From Caulobacter sp. (lineage in GTDB: Bacteria; Pseudomonadota; Alphaproteobacteria; Caulobacterales; Caulobacteraceae): DNA of 64,000 nucleotides. The stretch lies in NCBI GenBank assembly GCA_016125585.1, contig WGLL01000001.1, forward strand, positions 1-64,000, written 5' to 3'. Shown here one piece after another: positions 54,948 to 63,351 of this stretch (positions are counted from its first letter, which is position 1; every line of letters begins with the position of its first letter). Both the position numbers and the translations under genes were made by a program. Under the pieces are notes generated by a model. It did no database searches and had not been told where the DNA came from. It was given only the letters and a program-made list of their open reading frames with translations.

Positions 54948-55709
54948 GTGGACGGCATTGCGCAACTGCTGACGGACCCCGCCGCCTGGGCGGCCCTTAT
55001 CACCCTGGTGGTGATGGAGGTGGTGCTCGGCATCGACAACCTGGTCTTCATCTCCATCCTGTCGAACAAGCTGCCGGAGGCCTCGCGCCAGAAGGTGCGG
55101 CGGCTGGGCATCGGCCTGGCCCTGATCATGCGGCTGGCCCTGCTGTCGACCATCGCCTGGATCGTCGGCCTGGTGCAGCCGGCCTTCACCGCCTTTGGTC
55201 ACGCCTTTTCCTGGAAGGATCTGATCCTGATCGCCGGGGGGCTATTCCTGGTCTGGAAGGCGACCAAGGAGATTCACCACTCCACCGACCCCGCCCCCAG
55301 CCACGATCTGCTCGACAAGAAGGATGTCGTGATCAACAGCGTCGGGGCGGCGGTGGTGCAGATTGTGCTGCTGGACATCGTCTTCTCGGTCGATTCCATC
55401 CTTACCGCCGTCGGCATGACCGAACATCTGGCGATCATGGTGGTGGCCGTGGTCGTCGCCGTCGGGGTGATGCTGGTCGCCGCGGACCCGCTGGGCGACT
55501 TCATCAATAAGAATCCCAGCGTGGTGATGCTGGCCCTCGGCTTCCTCTTGATGATCGGCATGGTGCTGATCGCCGATGGCTTCGGCATGCATGTGCCCAA
55601 GGGCTATATCTACGCCGCCATGGGCTTCTCCGCCGGCGTCGAGGCTCTGAACATGTTCGCCCGGTCACGCGCGGCGAAGAAGCCGCCCGAGGACAAGACG
55701 CTGCATTGA
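54948..55709 (+). CDS. TerC-family integral membrane protein
   Basis: 253 residues with seven or so hydrophobic segments and the two acidic TerC motifs [12 protein letters not shown] (near 24-35) and [10 protein letters not shown] (near 144-153). The family includes Mn2+ exporters and membrane factors that load metal onto exported enzymes. No yybP-ykoY-type manganese riboswitch was recognised upstream. GTG start with GGGAGG upstream. It is divergent from the acyltransferase gene. Confidence 0.92.
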   Translation: MDGIAQLLTDPAAWAALITLVVMEVVLGIDNLVFISILSNKLPEASRQKVRRLGIGLALIMRLALLSTIAWIVGLVQPAFTAFGHAFSWKDLILIAGGLFLVWKATKEIHHSTDPAPSHDLLDKKDVVINSVGAAVVQIVLLDIVFSVDSILTAVGMTEHLAIMVVAVVVAVGVMLVAADPLGDFINKNPSVVMLALGFLLMIGMVLIADGFGMHVPKGYIYAAMGFSAGVEALNMFARSRAAKKPPEDKTLH

Positions 55710-55861
55710 GGGCCGAGAGGGCCGGCAGCCAAGGTTGATCTGGCAAACCTGAATGCAGCGCCCGGTATTGGCAGCGGACTGTCGTGGTGAAGCGAGGGTC
55801 CGTTCCGCGCCAGGAGCAGGCACCGGGATTGGCGCCGAAGGCGAACATTGGGCCGTCTTGC

Positions 55862-57073
55862 CTAACGTCCCCGGAGCAGAGGAACAAAGGCGCCGGCCGC
55901 CAGGATCATTCCGCCGAAGACGACCCAGGTGTAGGCGGTCGTCGCTCCCACCGGCAGAGCCCCGATCAGCGCCGTTCCGATGGCGGCCAGAGCCATCTGC
56001 AGGAAGCCCAGCAGCGCGGACGCCAGGCCGGCCCGATCCCCGAACGGTTCGAGCGCCAGCGCCGTTCCGATTGGATTGATGAGCCCCATGCCAGCCAGAA
56101 ACAGGGTCACCGCCGCCATGAACGACACCGGCGTCGGCGCCGCGGCTTGCAGCACCAGCCAAAGGCCGCCAGCTAACGCGATCAGAATACCGGCCATGCC
56201 GACGCGCGGCGCGCCCCAGCGCCGGGTCAGCCGAGCGGTCATCAGCCCACTGCCGAATACGACGAAGACGGTGGCGGCGAAGAAGAGGCTCAGGCCGGCG
56301 GCGCTGAAGCCCATGCGATCCATCAGAATGGCAGGCGCCGCGCCGAAGAAGCTGTAGAGGCAGGCGATCACGAGGCTGACGCTGAGCGCCGGGAGGATGA
56401 ACCGTGCGTCGATCAGAAGTCCGGCGTAACCTCGGGCGATGGCCCCCGGATGCGCCGTTCTGCGCCACACTCGATGCAAGGTCTCCCCAGCGGTCAATCG
56501 ATAGTGGGCGGCGACCAGAATTCCCGCCACCGCCACGAAGACGAAAGTGCTGCGCCATCCAAACGCCAGCGCCATGCCTGTACCCAAGGCCGGCGAGAAC
56601 CCCGGCGCCGCCGCCGTTGCGATCATCATCAGAGACAGCGTTCGGGTGAGTTCTGGACCTTCGAACAGGTCGCGCGCGATCGCCCGGGCCAGGACTGATG
56701 CGGCGCAGGCGCCGAGGGCCTGGATCGCCCGAGCGGCGATCAGCACCGGCAGGGACGGTGCAAACGCCCCCAGGATGCTTCCGGCCACGAACAGCAGCAA
56801 GCCGCCGATGACGAGGGGCGACCGGCCTATCGCATCGGAGAGCGGGCCGATGACCAGTTGGCCCAGCGCAAAGACAACGAAGAAGCTGCTTAGCGTCCAG
56901 GATAATTCACGCGGCGCAACGCCCAGTTCGCGGGCCATGACCGGAAACGCGGGCAGCATGATGTTGGTGGCGAGAATGCCCAGCGCGGCCAGGCCCGAAA
57001 GCAGGACCAGCCGACCTCCCGTAAGCACGCGAGCCGGGCCAGCTATTCCGGAAATGGCGTCAGGCGTCGCCAT
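55862..57073 (-). CDS. Bcr/CflA-type drug efflux MFS transporter
   Basis: 403 residues, 12 hydrophobic segments, with the DHA1 motif D-x-x-GR as GPLSDAIGRSPLVIGG and LVLLSGLAALGILATNIMLPAFP at the start, as in Bcr/CflA exporters of bicyclomycin, chloramphenicol and related compounds. It is the last gene of a three-gene operon (TetR, thioesterase, MFS): its ATG is separated from the thioesterase stop by one base. The base composition looks less GC-rich than the flanking housekeeping genes. Confidence 0.9.
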   Translation of the reverse strand: MATPDAISGIAGPARVLTGGRLVLLSGLAALGILATNIMLPAFPVMARELGVAPRELSWTLSSFFVVFALGQLVIGPLSDAIGRSPLVIGGLLLFVAGSILGAFAPSLPVLIAARAIQALGACAASVLARAIARDLFEGPELTRTLSLMMIATAAAPGFSPALGTGMALAFGWRSTFVFVAVAGILVAAHYRLTAGETLHRVWRRTAHPGAIARGYAGLLIDARFILPALSVSLVIACLYSFFGAAPAILMDRMGFSAAGLSLFFAATVFVVFGSGLMTARLTRRWGAPRVGMAGILIALAGGLWLVLQAAAPTPVSFMAAVTLFLAGMGLINPIGTALALEPFGDRAGLASALLGFLQMALAAIGTALIGALPVGATTAYTWVVFGGMILAAGAFVPLLRGR

Positions 57074-57074
57074 G

Positions 57075-57530
57075 TCAGGCCCTGGCTGCCGGATCGACGT
57101 CGAACACCAGGAGCGTTGACGTCGCTGTCGCGCACAGCCGCCCCTCTGCATCGTGAAGCGTCGCTTCGGAGAACGCGACGCGCCGGCCGACCGAAATGGC
57201 GCGCCCGACGGCGCGGATCTTCCCGCTCTGGGCGTTGAGGCCCCTTATGTACGACACCTTGAGTTCGAGGGTGGTGTGGCCACGGTTCGCCCCGAGTTGT
57301 GAATGCACCGCGATGCCGCATGCGCTATCGAGCACGGTCGCGACATAGCCTCCATGGACAGAGCCAAACGGATTGTAGACGCTCGGGTCCGGCGTCGCCT
57401 CGAAGACGGCGCGGCCCCGCTCGATCTCGACCAGATGGAAATCCAGCTTCTCACCAATCGGGGCTCTCAAGTCCCCCGTCAGCATCGCGCCAAGCTGCTG
57501 CAGGCCGTCGGGCGCGCTGTCGGAACTCAC
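57075..57530 (-). CDS. PaaI-type hotdog thioesterase
   Basis: 151 residues with the hotdog signature NPFGSVHGGYVATVLDSACGIA (active-site Asp in the helix) and LELKVSYIRG. PaaI-type enzymes hydrolyse aryl- or medium-chain acyl-CoAs. The GTG start overlaps the TetR stop (GTGA), so its level is tied to its regulator. Its place with an efflux pump and the divergent isomerase suggests aromatic or xenobiotic CoA-thioester detoxification, which is inference. Confidence 0.88.
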   Translation of the reverse strand: MSSDSAPDGLQQLGAMLTGDLRAPIGEKLDFHLVEIERGRAVFEATPDPSVYNPFGSVHGGYVATVLDSACGIAVHSQLGANRGHTTLELKVSYIRGLNAQSGKIRAVGRAISVGRRVAFSEATLHDAEGRLCATATSTLLVFDVDPAARA

Positions 57531-58081
57531 GACGCGCCGAGCCCGGCGAGTTGGTCCCGCACAACGGTGAGGATGGCGTCTGAGCGGGAAGGATCGGCGA
57601 CGACCCGGGACAGCATCAGCGCACCGACCATCGCACTGACGGCCAGAATGGCGCGCTCTTCGTCACCGCCCAGGGACCTGGAGACCGTTTCGAAAAACGT
57701 CTCGACATGCTCCGTCATGATCTCGCGCGGCGCTGCGTCGGCCCGCGCCACATCGGACGCCAAAGCCGCTACCGCGCATCCGCTGTCCCGGGAGTCGCGG
57801 TGCTTGCCGCTGAGATAGCCGCGAACGATGTCAGGGAAGGACGACGGCGCGCCGCCAGCGCCAACCTTCGCCTCGCCTTCGAGCAGAGCCCGTTCCAGCG
57901 CCTCGGCCAAGAGGGCTTCACGGTTCTCGAAGTGACCATAGAAGCCGCCATGAGTGAGGCCGACGCTCTTCATGAGCGTTCCGACACTGACCGCCTCCAG
58001 TCCACGCTCCCGGACCTCACGCGCGGCCGCCGCCAGGATGCGTTCCCGGTTCTGCGCCTTCTCGGCCTGAGAGTGGCCCAT
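57527..58081 (-). CDS. TetR-family regulator of the detox islet
   Basis: 184 residues: helix-turn-helix RILAAAAREVRERGLEAVSVGTLMKSVGL, then THGGFYGHFENREALLAEAL, of the AcrR/NemR-like branch, plus a C-terminal helical domain with a cysteine (DSGCAVAALASDV), a feature seen in electrophile-sensing TetR proteins. It heads the minus-strand operon and lies behind a palindrome overlapping its own promoter, indicating autoregulation and control of the divergent isomerase gene. Confidence 0.9.
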   Translation of the reverse strand: MGHSQAEKAQNRERILAAAAREVRERGLEAVSVGTLMKSVGLTHGGFYGHFENREALLAEALERALLEGEAKVGAGGAPSSFPDIVRGYLSGKHRDSRDSGCAVAALASDVARADAAPREIMTEHVETFFETVSRSLGGDEERAILAVSAMVGALMLSRVVADPSRSDAILTVVRDQLAGLGAS

Positions 58082-58108
58082 CGAAAATCTCCGCTATTGA
58101 CGATCAGG

Positions 58109-58148
58109 ATTATGCACATCATGTTCCTGCATGACAAGCGTCATGCAG
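58109..58148 (-). promoter_or_regulatory. TetR promoter with overlapping operator in the divergent region
   Basis: On the minus strand, TTGTCA (58137-58132) and CATAAT (58114-58109) are 17 bases apart, a near-consensus promoter whose transcript would start about 20 bases before the TetR ATG. The palindrome CTGCATGAC-AAGC-GTCATGCAG (58127-58148) covers the -35 box and is the likely TetR operator. On the plus strand TTCCTG-N16-CAGAAT straddles the same palindrome and could serve the isomerase gene. Confidence 0.65.
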
Positions 58149-58234
58149 AATTTCCGGCATGTCCTGGAGGACCAGAGCGCCAAGACCCCTGTTCCCAAGG
58201 TCACAGGATCGTTCACCAGCAGAGGAGCCCGGCC

Positions 58235-58819
58235 ATGGCCGTTCTCGACTTCTACTTCGACTACCGCAGTCCCTACGCCTATCTCGCCCAGACCCAGGTG
58301 CGGAAGCTGGGCGTCGATATCGCCTGGCGGCCCTTCGAAATCCTCCAGTTGATGGACAAGGTCGGCAATGTACCCACCAGCATCACCTGCAAACCCAAGG
58401 GCAAGTACCTGGGCCAGGACCTGATGCGCTGGGTCGCCATATACGGGACCCCTTTCCAGCGTCATCCGCAGGCGGGAAATATTGACGGTCGACGGCTGCT
58501 GCGGGCGACGCTCGCCGCCGCCGAACTTGATCTGGCTGACAAGGCAGTCGGCGCGATCTTTGGCGCCTATTGGGGCACGGGCGCTCCGCTGACGTCCGCC
58601 GCTGACGTGGTCGCTGTGCTGAACAGCGCCGGCGTTGAAGCGCCGGGCCTCCTTGCCCGTATCGACGACCCTGAACTCGACAAGGCGCTGGACGTGGCGA
58701 CCGAAGACGCGGCGTCGCGCGGCGTTTTCGGTGCGCCGACAATGTACGTCGGCGAAGAGATGTTCTTCGGCAATGACCGGCTGGACTTCGTTCGCGCCAG
58801 TCTGGGAGCCGCAGCATGA
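58235..58819 (+). CDS. 2-hydroxychromene-2-carboxylate isomerase (DsbA/GST-kappa family)
   Basis: 194 residues of the thioredoxin-fold HCCA isomerase family: DFYFDYRSPYAYLAQTQ with the catalytic Ser12 that activates glutathione, WRPFEILQLM, NIDGRRLLRA, AIFGAYWGTG, ATEDAASRGVFGAPTMYVGEEMFFGNDRLDF. Family members isomerise chromene carboxylates in naphthalene-type degradation or act as GST-kappa. AGAGGAG precedes the ATG. It overlaps the SDR gene by four bases (ATGA). Confidence 0.92.
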   Translation: MAVLDFYFDYRSPYAYLAQTQVRKLGVDIAWRPFEILQLMDKVGNVPTSITCKPKGKYLGQDLMRWVAIYGTPFQRHPQAGNIDGRRLLRATLAAAELDLADKAVGAIFGAYWGTGAPLTSAADVVAVLNSAGVEAPGLLARIDDPELDKALDVATEDAASRGVFGAPTMYVGEEMFFGNDRLDFVRASLGAAA

Positions 58820-59514
58820 AGCCGCTTGCCATCGTCACCGGAGTGGGTCCCGGAACGGGCGCCTCCATCGTCCGGCGCTTCCACGAGGGCGGCTACCAGG
58901 TCGCCATGTTGGCCCGTAACGTCGACAGGCTGGCCGCGCTCGCCGAGGCGCTTCCCGACGCCTTTGCGCTGCCCTGTGACGTCTCCGATCCGGCCGCGCT
59001 TCACGCCGCGCTTGAGCAGGCCGAAGCCCGGGCCGGCGCGCCAAAGGTCGCTATCCATAACGCTGTCGGCGGCGCCTTCGCCAACTTCCTGGATGTCGAT
59101 CCGGAGGTCCTCGAGCGAAACTTCCAGGTCAACGTCATGGCGCTAATGCACCTTGGCCGCTGGGCCGCCCCGCGCATGGAAAAGGCAGGGGGCGGCGCCC
59201 TCATCGTCACCGGCAACACCTCTGCTGAACGCGGCCGGGCCAACTTCGCGGGGTTCGCCCCGACGAAAGCCGCGCAACGCATTCTTGCCGAATCCATGGC
59301 CCGCACGATGGGACCCCGGGGCGTGCACGTCGCCTACCTCGTTATCGACGCCGCCATTGATCTGGAGTGGCAACGGAAGATCAATCCGGACAAGCCGGAC
59401 GACTACTTCTGCCATCCGGACGATATCGCCAACGAGGTCTGGCATCTTTCACATCAGGCCAGGTCAGCCTGGTCGTTCCGGGCGGAGATCAGGCCCTTTG
59501 GCGAGGTCTGGTAG
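58816..59514 (+). CDS. SDR-family protein with Phe in place of the catalytic Tyr
   Basis: 232 residues: cofactor motif TGVGPGTG (8-15), NxxG region HNAVGG, and a catalytic block reading GNTSAERG followed by F147-x-x-x-K151 (FAPTK) instead of YxxxK. The later HVAYLVIDAAID block defines a subfamily in which, from memory, F-A-x-x-K is usual, so this is likely a lineage trait rather than a lesion. Its activity is uncertain. It is translationally coupled to the isomerase and shares its presumed operator. Confidence 0.82.
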   Translation: MKPLAIVTGVGPGTGASIVRRFHEGGYQVAMLARNVDRLAALAEALPDAFALPCDVSDPAALHAALEQAEARAGAPKVAIHNAVGGAFANFLDVDPEVLERNFQVNVMALMHLGRWAAPRMEKAGGGALIVTGNTSAERGRANFAGFAPTKAAQRILAESMARTMGPRGVHVAYLVIDAAIDLEWQRKINPDKPDDYFCHPDDIANEVWHLSHQARSAWSFRAEIRPFGEVW

Positions 59515-59646
59515 CACGGCGAGCGGCCGGCAAGCAGACTTGCCCAATGTCGCCAGTCGGTCGGGAGCGGAAACGACGCATCCCAATGATTTGTTGGAGG
59601 GGGATGCCGCGCCTACCGAAGCCCTCCGAGATAGGCCGCCCATGCG

Positions 59647-61806
59647 CTACAGGAAGCTATACGGGTCGATATCAATCGTCAGTCGCAAGGCCCCGCGCGG
59701 TTTCACCCGGGCCCGCCAAGCGGCCATGTAGGCGGACAGGTCGACGGTGCGATCAGCCCGGACCAGCAGCCGCTTTCGCCGCCGCCCCCGGATCAGGCTG
59801 AGCGGGGCGTCGGCGGGGCCGAAAATCTCCACCCCCTCGGCGTTTGGCGCGGCGGCCGCCAATTCGCGGGCGAAAGCCTCCAGCTGGACCGGGTCCGGCC
59901 CCGACAGGATCACCGCCGCCAGCCGTCCGAACGGGGGCAGGCCCGACAGCTGGCGCAGCTCCATCTCTGTCTCGACAAAGCCGTCCCGGTCGCCGGCGGC
60001 CAGGGCCTGCATGACCGGATGGTCGGGCGCCCAGGTCTGCATCAGCACCCGGCCCGGCCGGTCGGCGCGGCCGGCGCGGCCGCCTGCCTGGGCCAGCAAC
60101 TGGAAGGTCCGCTCTCCGGCCCGCAAGTCGCCGCCGCGCAGGCCAAGGTCGGCGTCGACCACCCCGACCAGGGTCAGGCCCGGAAAGTTGTGGCCCTTGG
60201 CCGCCGCCTGGGTGGCGACGAGGATGTCGATCTCGCCCCGCTCCATCGCCTCCACCAGCTCGCGGGCGCTCTGGCCGCTGCTCACCGTGTCGGAGGAAAA
60301 GACGGCGATGCGGGCTTCGGGAAAACGCTCCCTCGCCTCCTCCTCGACCCGCTCGACGCCCGGACCGATGGAGATCAGGCTGTCCTTTGCCCCGCAGTGG
60401 GGACAGCGATCAGGCTTGGGCATGGAAAAGCCCGTCAGGTGACAGACCAACCGCCCGGTGTAGCGGTGCTCGACCAGCCAGCTGTCGGTGTCGGGGGCGG
60501 TCAGCCGCTCGCCACAGGCCTTGCACAGCACCACCGGCGCATAGCCCCGACGATTGAGGAACAGCAGGGTCTGCTCGCCCCGTGCAAGGGTCTGGGCCAT
60601 GGCCGCCACCAGCGGCGGCGACAGCCAGTGATCCCGCTCCGGAGGAGTCTGGCGCAGGTCAATCAGCGCAACGTCGGGCAAGGTGGCGACGCCATGCCGG
60701 GCGCTCAGTTTCAGCCAGTTGTAGCGGCCCTGACGGGCGTTCCAAAGGGTCTCCAGCGACGGGGTCGCCGAGGCCAGAACCACGCTGCAGCCTTCCAGAT
60801 GCGCCCGCGCCACCGCCAGGTCGCGGCCCTGGTAGATGAAGCCCTCTTCCTGTTTGAAGGAGCTGTCATGTTCTTCATCGACGACGATCAGGGCCAGCTT
60901 GCGGAACGGCAGGAACAGGGCCGAGCGGGCCCCGACGACGATGCGGGTCCTCCCGGCGGCGACATCCTCCCACAGGGCCCGGCGGCGGGGCGGGTCGACG
61001 GCGGAATGCCATTCTCCCGGCGCGGCGCCGAAACGGTCGGCGACCCGGGCGATCACCGCCTGGGTCAGGGCGATTTCCGGCAACAGGATCAGCACCTGGG
61101 CTTGCGGGTCGAGGCTCAGGGCGTGGGCGGCGGCTTCCAGATAAACCTCGGTCTTGCCCGATCCGGTGACCCCGTCCAGCAGGGTGGCGGAAAAGCCGCC
61201 GGCGTCGAGACGGGCGTTCAACGCCTCGGCCGAGGCCGCCTGGCCGGGATTGAGCCGGTCGCCACGCGGCGAAACGTCCAGCGTCTGGGCCACCCGTTCC
61301 GCCAGCCGTTCCTCGATCGCCAGGCATCCCTCGTTGATCAGCCCCTTGATCACACCGGACGACACCCCGGCCGCCTCGGCCAGACGCGGCGGCGGCAGGG
61401 CCTGGTCGGCGACGACTTGCAGCACCTTTTCCCGCGCCGGGGTCATCCGGGCCGGCGCGGCGCCGGTGGCGACGACAATGCGCTCGGGCTTTGGCCTGGG
61501 CGCGCGCAGACCCCGCAGCGCCATGGCCAGCGGCTGTCCTGGTCCCTCGGCGGCGTAGCGGGCGGCCCATTCGACGAAGGCCAGGGTCGAGGCCGGCAGG
61601 GGGGGATCGTCAATCTTGCGGTCGATGGGCTTGAGGGGCCGGTTGCCGCCGGTCCCGTCCCGCAGCGCCGTGACGACGCCCCGGATCAGCCGGGGCCCTA
61701 AAGGCGCGGCGACCTGATCGCCGACGTGGAGGTCCATGCCCTCAGGCTCGGCATAGTCGAAGGCCTCGGGCAGGGGCATGGGCAGAAGGACGGAGGCGAT
61801 CCTCAT
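59647..61806 (-). CDS. priA: Primosomal protein N' (replication restart helicase PriA)
   Basis: 719 residues: N-terminal 3'-DNA-binding domain ([17 protein letters not shown]), Walker [18 protein letters not shown] box ([14 protein letters not shown]), helicase motifs FLNRRGYAP and [14 protein letters not shown], and the C-terminal [10 protein letters not shown]. It restarts stalled replication forks. In the zinc-binding insert, CKACG and CPHCG remain, but the middle site is changed: the usual CPxC before WLVEH reads APDT, and CHxCG reads CHLTG, so one of two zinc sites seems lost. The start overlaps none of the flanking repeat element. Confidence 0.96.
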   Translation of the reverse strand: MRIASVLLPMPLPEAFDYAEPEGMDLHVGDQVAAPLGPRLIRGVVTALRDGTGGNRPLKPIDRKIDDPPLPASTLAFVEWAARYAAEGPGQPLAMALRGLRAPRPKPERIVVATGAAPARMTPAREKVLQVVADQALPPPRLAEAAGVSSGVIKGLINEGCLAIEERLAERVAQTLDVSPRGDRLNPGQAASAEALNARLDAGGFSATLLDGVTGSGKTEVYLEAAAHALSLDPQAQVLILLPEIALTQAVIARVADRFGAAPGEWHSAVDPPRRRALWEDVAAGRTRIVVGARSALFLPFRKLALIVVDEEHDSSFKQEEGFIYQGRDLAVARAHLEGCSVVLASATPSLETLWNARQGRYNWLKLSARHGVATLPDVALIDLRQTPPERDHWLSPPLVAAMAQTLARGEQTLLFLNRRGYAPVVLCKACGERLTAPDTDSWLVEHRYTGRLVCHLTGFSMPKPDRCPHCGAKDSLISIGPGVERVEEEARERFPEARIAVFSSDTVSSGQSARELVEAMERGEIDILVATQAAAKGHNFPGLTLVGVVDADLGLRGGDLRAGERTFQLLAQAGGRAGRADRPGRVLMQTWAPDHPVMQALAAGDRDGFVETEMELRQLSGLPPFGRLAAVILSGPDPVQLEAFARELAAAAPNAEGVEIFGPADAPLSLIRGRRRKRLLVRADRTVDLSAYMAAWRARVKPRGALRLTIDIDPYSFL

Positions 61807-61809
61807 CGT

Positions 61810-61943
61810 CCGTCATCCCGGCCGGAGCGCGCGGCGCGGAGAGCCGGGACCCAGCGATCCCGGTCACCTGGTGACGGCGGTGTGGCCCGTGCAACTTCCC
61901 TCCTGGGTCCCGGCTCTCCGCTCCGCTGCGGCCGGGATGACGG
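61810..61943. repeat. Dispersed palindromic (REP-like) element, CGTCATCCCGG type
   Basis: The left arm (61810-61854, CCGTCATCCCGGCCGGAG start and GAGAGCCGGGACCCAG end) is mirrored by the right arm (61903-61943, CTGGGTCCCGGCTCTCCG to GGCCGGGATGACGG). The spacer contains a small perfect hairpin (GTCACC/GGTGAC). It shares the CGTCAYCCCGG...GGGACCCA core with 6831-6943. Unusually it fills the divergent region between priA and the transaldolase gene, where both promoters should be. Confidence 0.85.
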
Positions 61944-61995
61944 GAAGAGGGATGCGATGTACAACCCCCGCCCACCTCTTACGGACGCCAAGGCC

Positions 61996-62649
61996 ATGCA
62001 GCTCTTTCTCGACACCACCGACACCGCCGTCCTGGCGGACCTGGCCAGCACCGGTCTGGTCGACGGCGTCACCACCAATCCCACGCTGATCGCCAAGTCG
62101 GGTCGTCCCATGGCCGAGGTCATCGCCGAGATTTGTGGTCTCGTCGAGGGGCCGGTGAGCGCCGAGGCCGTCGCCACCGATGTCGAAACCATGGTCGCCG
62201 AGGGCCGCAAGCTGGCCGACATCGCCCACAACGTGGTGGTCAAATTGCCGCTGACCCGCAACGGCCTGGTCGCCTGCGCACAGTTCGCCGCCGACGGCAT
62301 CGCCACCAATGTCACCCTCTGCTTCTCCGTGGCCCAGGCCATGCTGGCCGCCAAGGCCGGCGCCACCTACGTCTCGCCCTTCGTCGGGCGGCTCGACGAC
62401 CACGGGGCCGACGGCTGCGCCCTGATCGGCGACATCCGCACCGTCTACGACAACTACGGCTACGATACCGAGATTCTCGCCGCCTCGATCCGCACCGTCG
62501 ATCACATCACCCGCTGCGCCGAACTGGGCGCCGACTGCGCCACCCTGCCGCCGAACGTCTTCGAGGCTCTCTTCAAGCACCCCTTAACCGACAGGGGTCT
62601 AGAACAATTTCTCAGCGACTGGAGCAAGACGGGCCAGTCGATCCTCTAG
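61996..62649 (+). CDS. tal: Transaldolase, small TalC/FSA-type
   Basis: 217 residues: [13 protein letters not shown] start, [12 protein letters not shown], Schiff-base Lys83 in [24 protein letters not shown] and [13 protein letters not shown]. This is the short decameric transaldolase/fructose-6-phosphate aldolase type of the non-oxidative pentose phosphate pathway. The ATG at 61996 matches the family start; an in-frame ATG at 61957 has a better ribosome binding site (GAAGAGG) and would add 13 residues. It is followed by DUF484 and xerC on the same strand. Confidence 0.93.
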   Translation: MQLFLDTTDTAVLADLASTGLVDGVTTNPTLIAKSGRPMAEVIAEICGLVEGPVSAEAVATDVETMVAEGRKLADIAHNVVVKLPLTRNGLVACAQFAADGIATNVTLCFSVAQAMLAAKAGATYVSPFVGRLDDHGADGCALIGDIRTVYDNYGYDTEILAASIRTVDHITRCAELGADCATLPPNVFEALFKHPLTDRGLEQFLSDWSKTGQSIL

Positions 62650-62667
62650 ACCAGACGGGTATCGGGC

Positions 62668-63351
62668 ATGTCGGACGGGGCGCGGATCAAGACACTGGAT
62701 ACGGCGCCCGACCTGGCGGCCCTGCGTGAGCTGATTCGCCAGAACGGGGCCCTGCTGCGCGACGATCCCGAACTGCTCTCTGATCTGGGCCTGCGGCTGG
62801 ACGCGGCCAATCTGGTCGACTTCGGCCCGGCCGCCCTGGCCCGGGTGGCCGCCACCGCCAAGCGCGAATCCTCGGCCCGCCGCAGCCTGGAAGCCACCGC
62901 CCGCGCCAACTTCGCCGCCCAGGCCCAGACCCACGCGGCGGTCATTGACCTGCTGGAAGCGCGCAACCACTCCGACCTGGTCCGCCGGGTCGACGAGGTC
63001 GCCACCCTGCGGTTCGGCCTGACCGGCGCCGCCGTGGCGCTGGAAGGACCCGAGCGGGTTCCGGCCGGTTGGTATGCCCTGGTCGAGGGCCAGGTGGACC
63101 TGATCCTCGGCCCGCAAAAGCTCGCCCGGATGGGCTTTCACGCCCCGGCGCTGGGCCTGTTCGGCGACAAGGCCGGCGATGTGAAATCCATGGCCATGGT
63201 GCGCATGGCGATCTGGGAGCCGGCCCGCCAGGGCGTCCTGGCCTTCGGCTCGCCTGACGCCGAGGGCTTTACCCGCGACATGGGCCACGAGCTGGTCGAC
63301 TTCATCGGCCGGGTCTTCGAACGCACCGCCGAGCGCTGGCCGGTGCTGTGA
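62668..63351 (+). CDS. DUF484 (GAF-like) protein
   Basis: 227 residues of the DUF484 family: an N-terminal helical part (LRELIRQNGALLRDDPELLSDLGL), a coiled region (ESSARRSLEATARANFAAQAQTH), then a GAF-like domain (GVLAFGSPDAEGFTRDMGHELVDFIGRVFE). DUF484 typically lies directly upstream of xerC, as here, with a GTGA overlap. The function is unknown; a role tied to chromosome dimer resolution is a guess from linkage. Confidence 0.9.
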   Translation: MSDGARIKTLDTAPDLAALRELIRQNGALLRDDPELLSDLGLRLDAANLVDFGPAALARVAATAKRESSARRSLEATARANFAAQAQTHAAVIDLLEARNHSDLVRRVDEVATLRFGLTGAAVALEGPERVPAGWYALVEGQVDLILGPQKLARMGFHAPALGLFGDKAGDVKSMAMVRMAIWEPARQGVLAFGSPDAEGFTRDMGHELVDFIGRVFERTAERWPVL

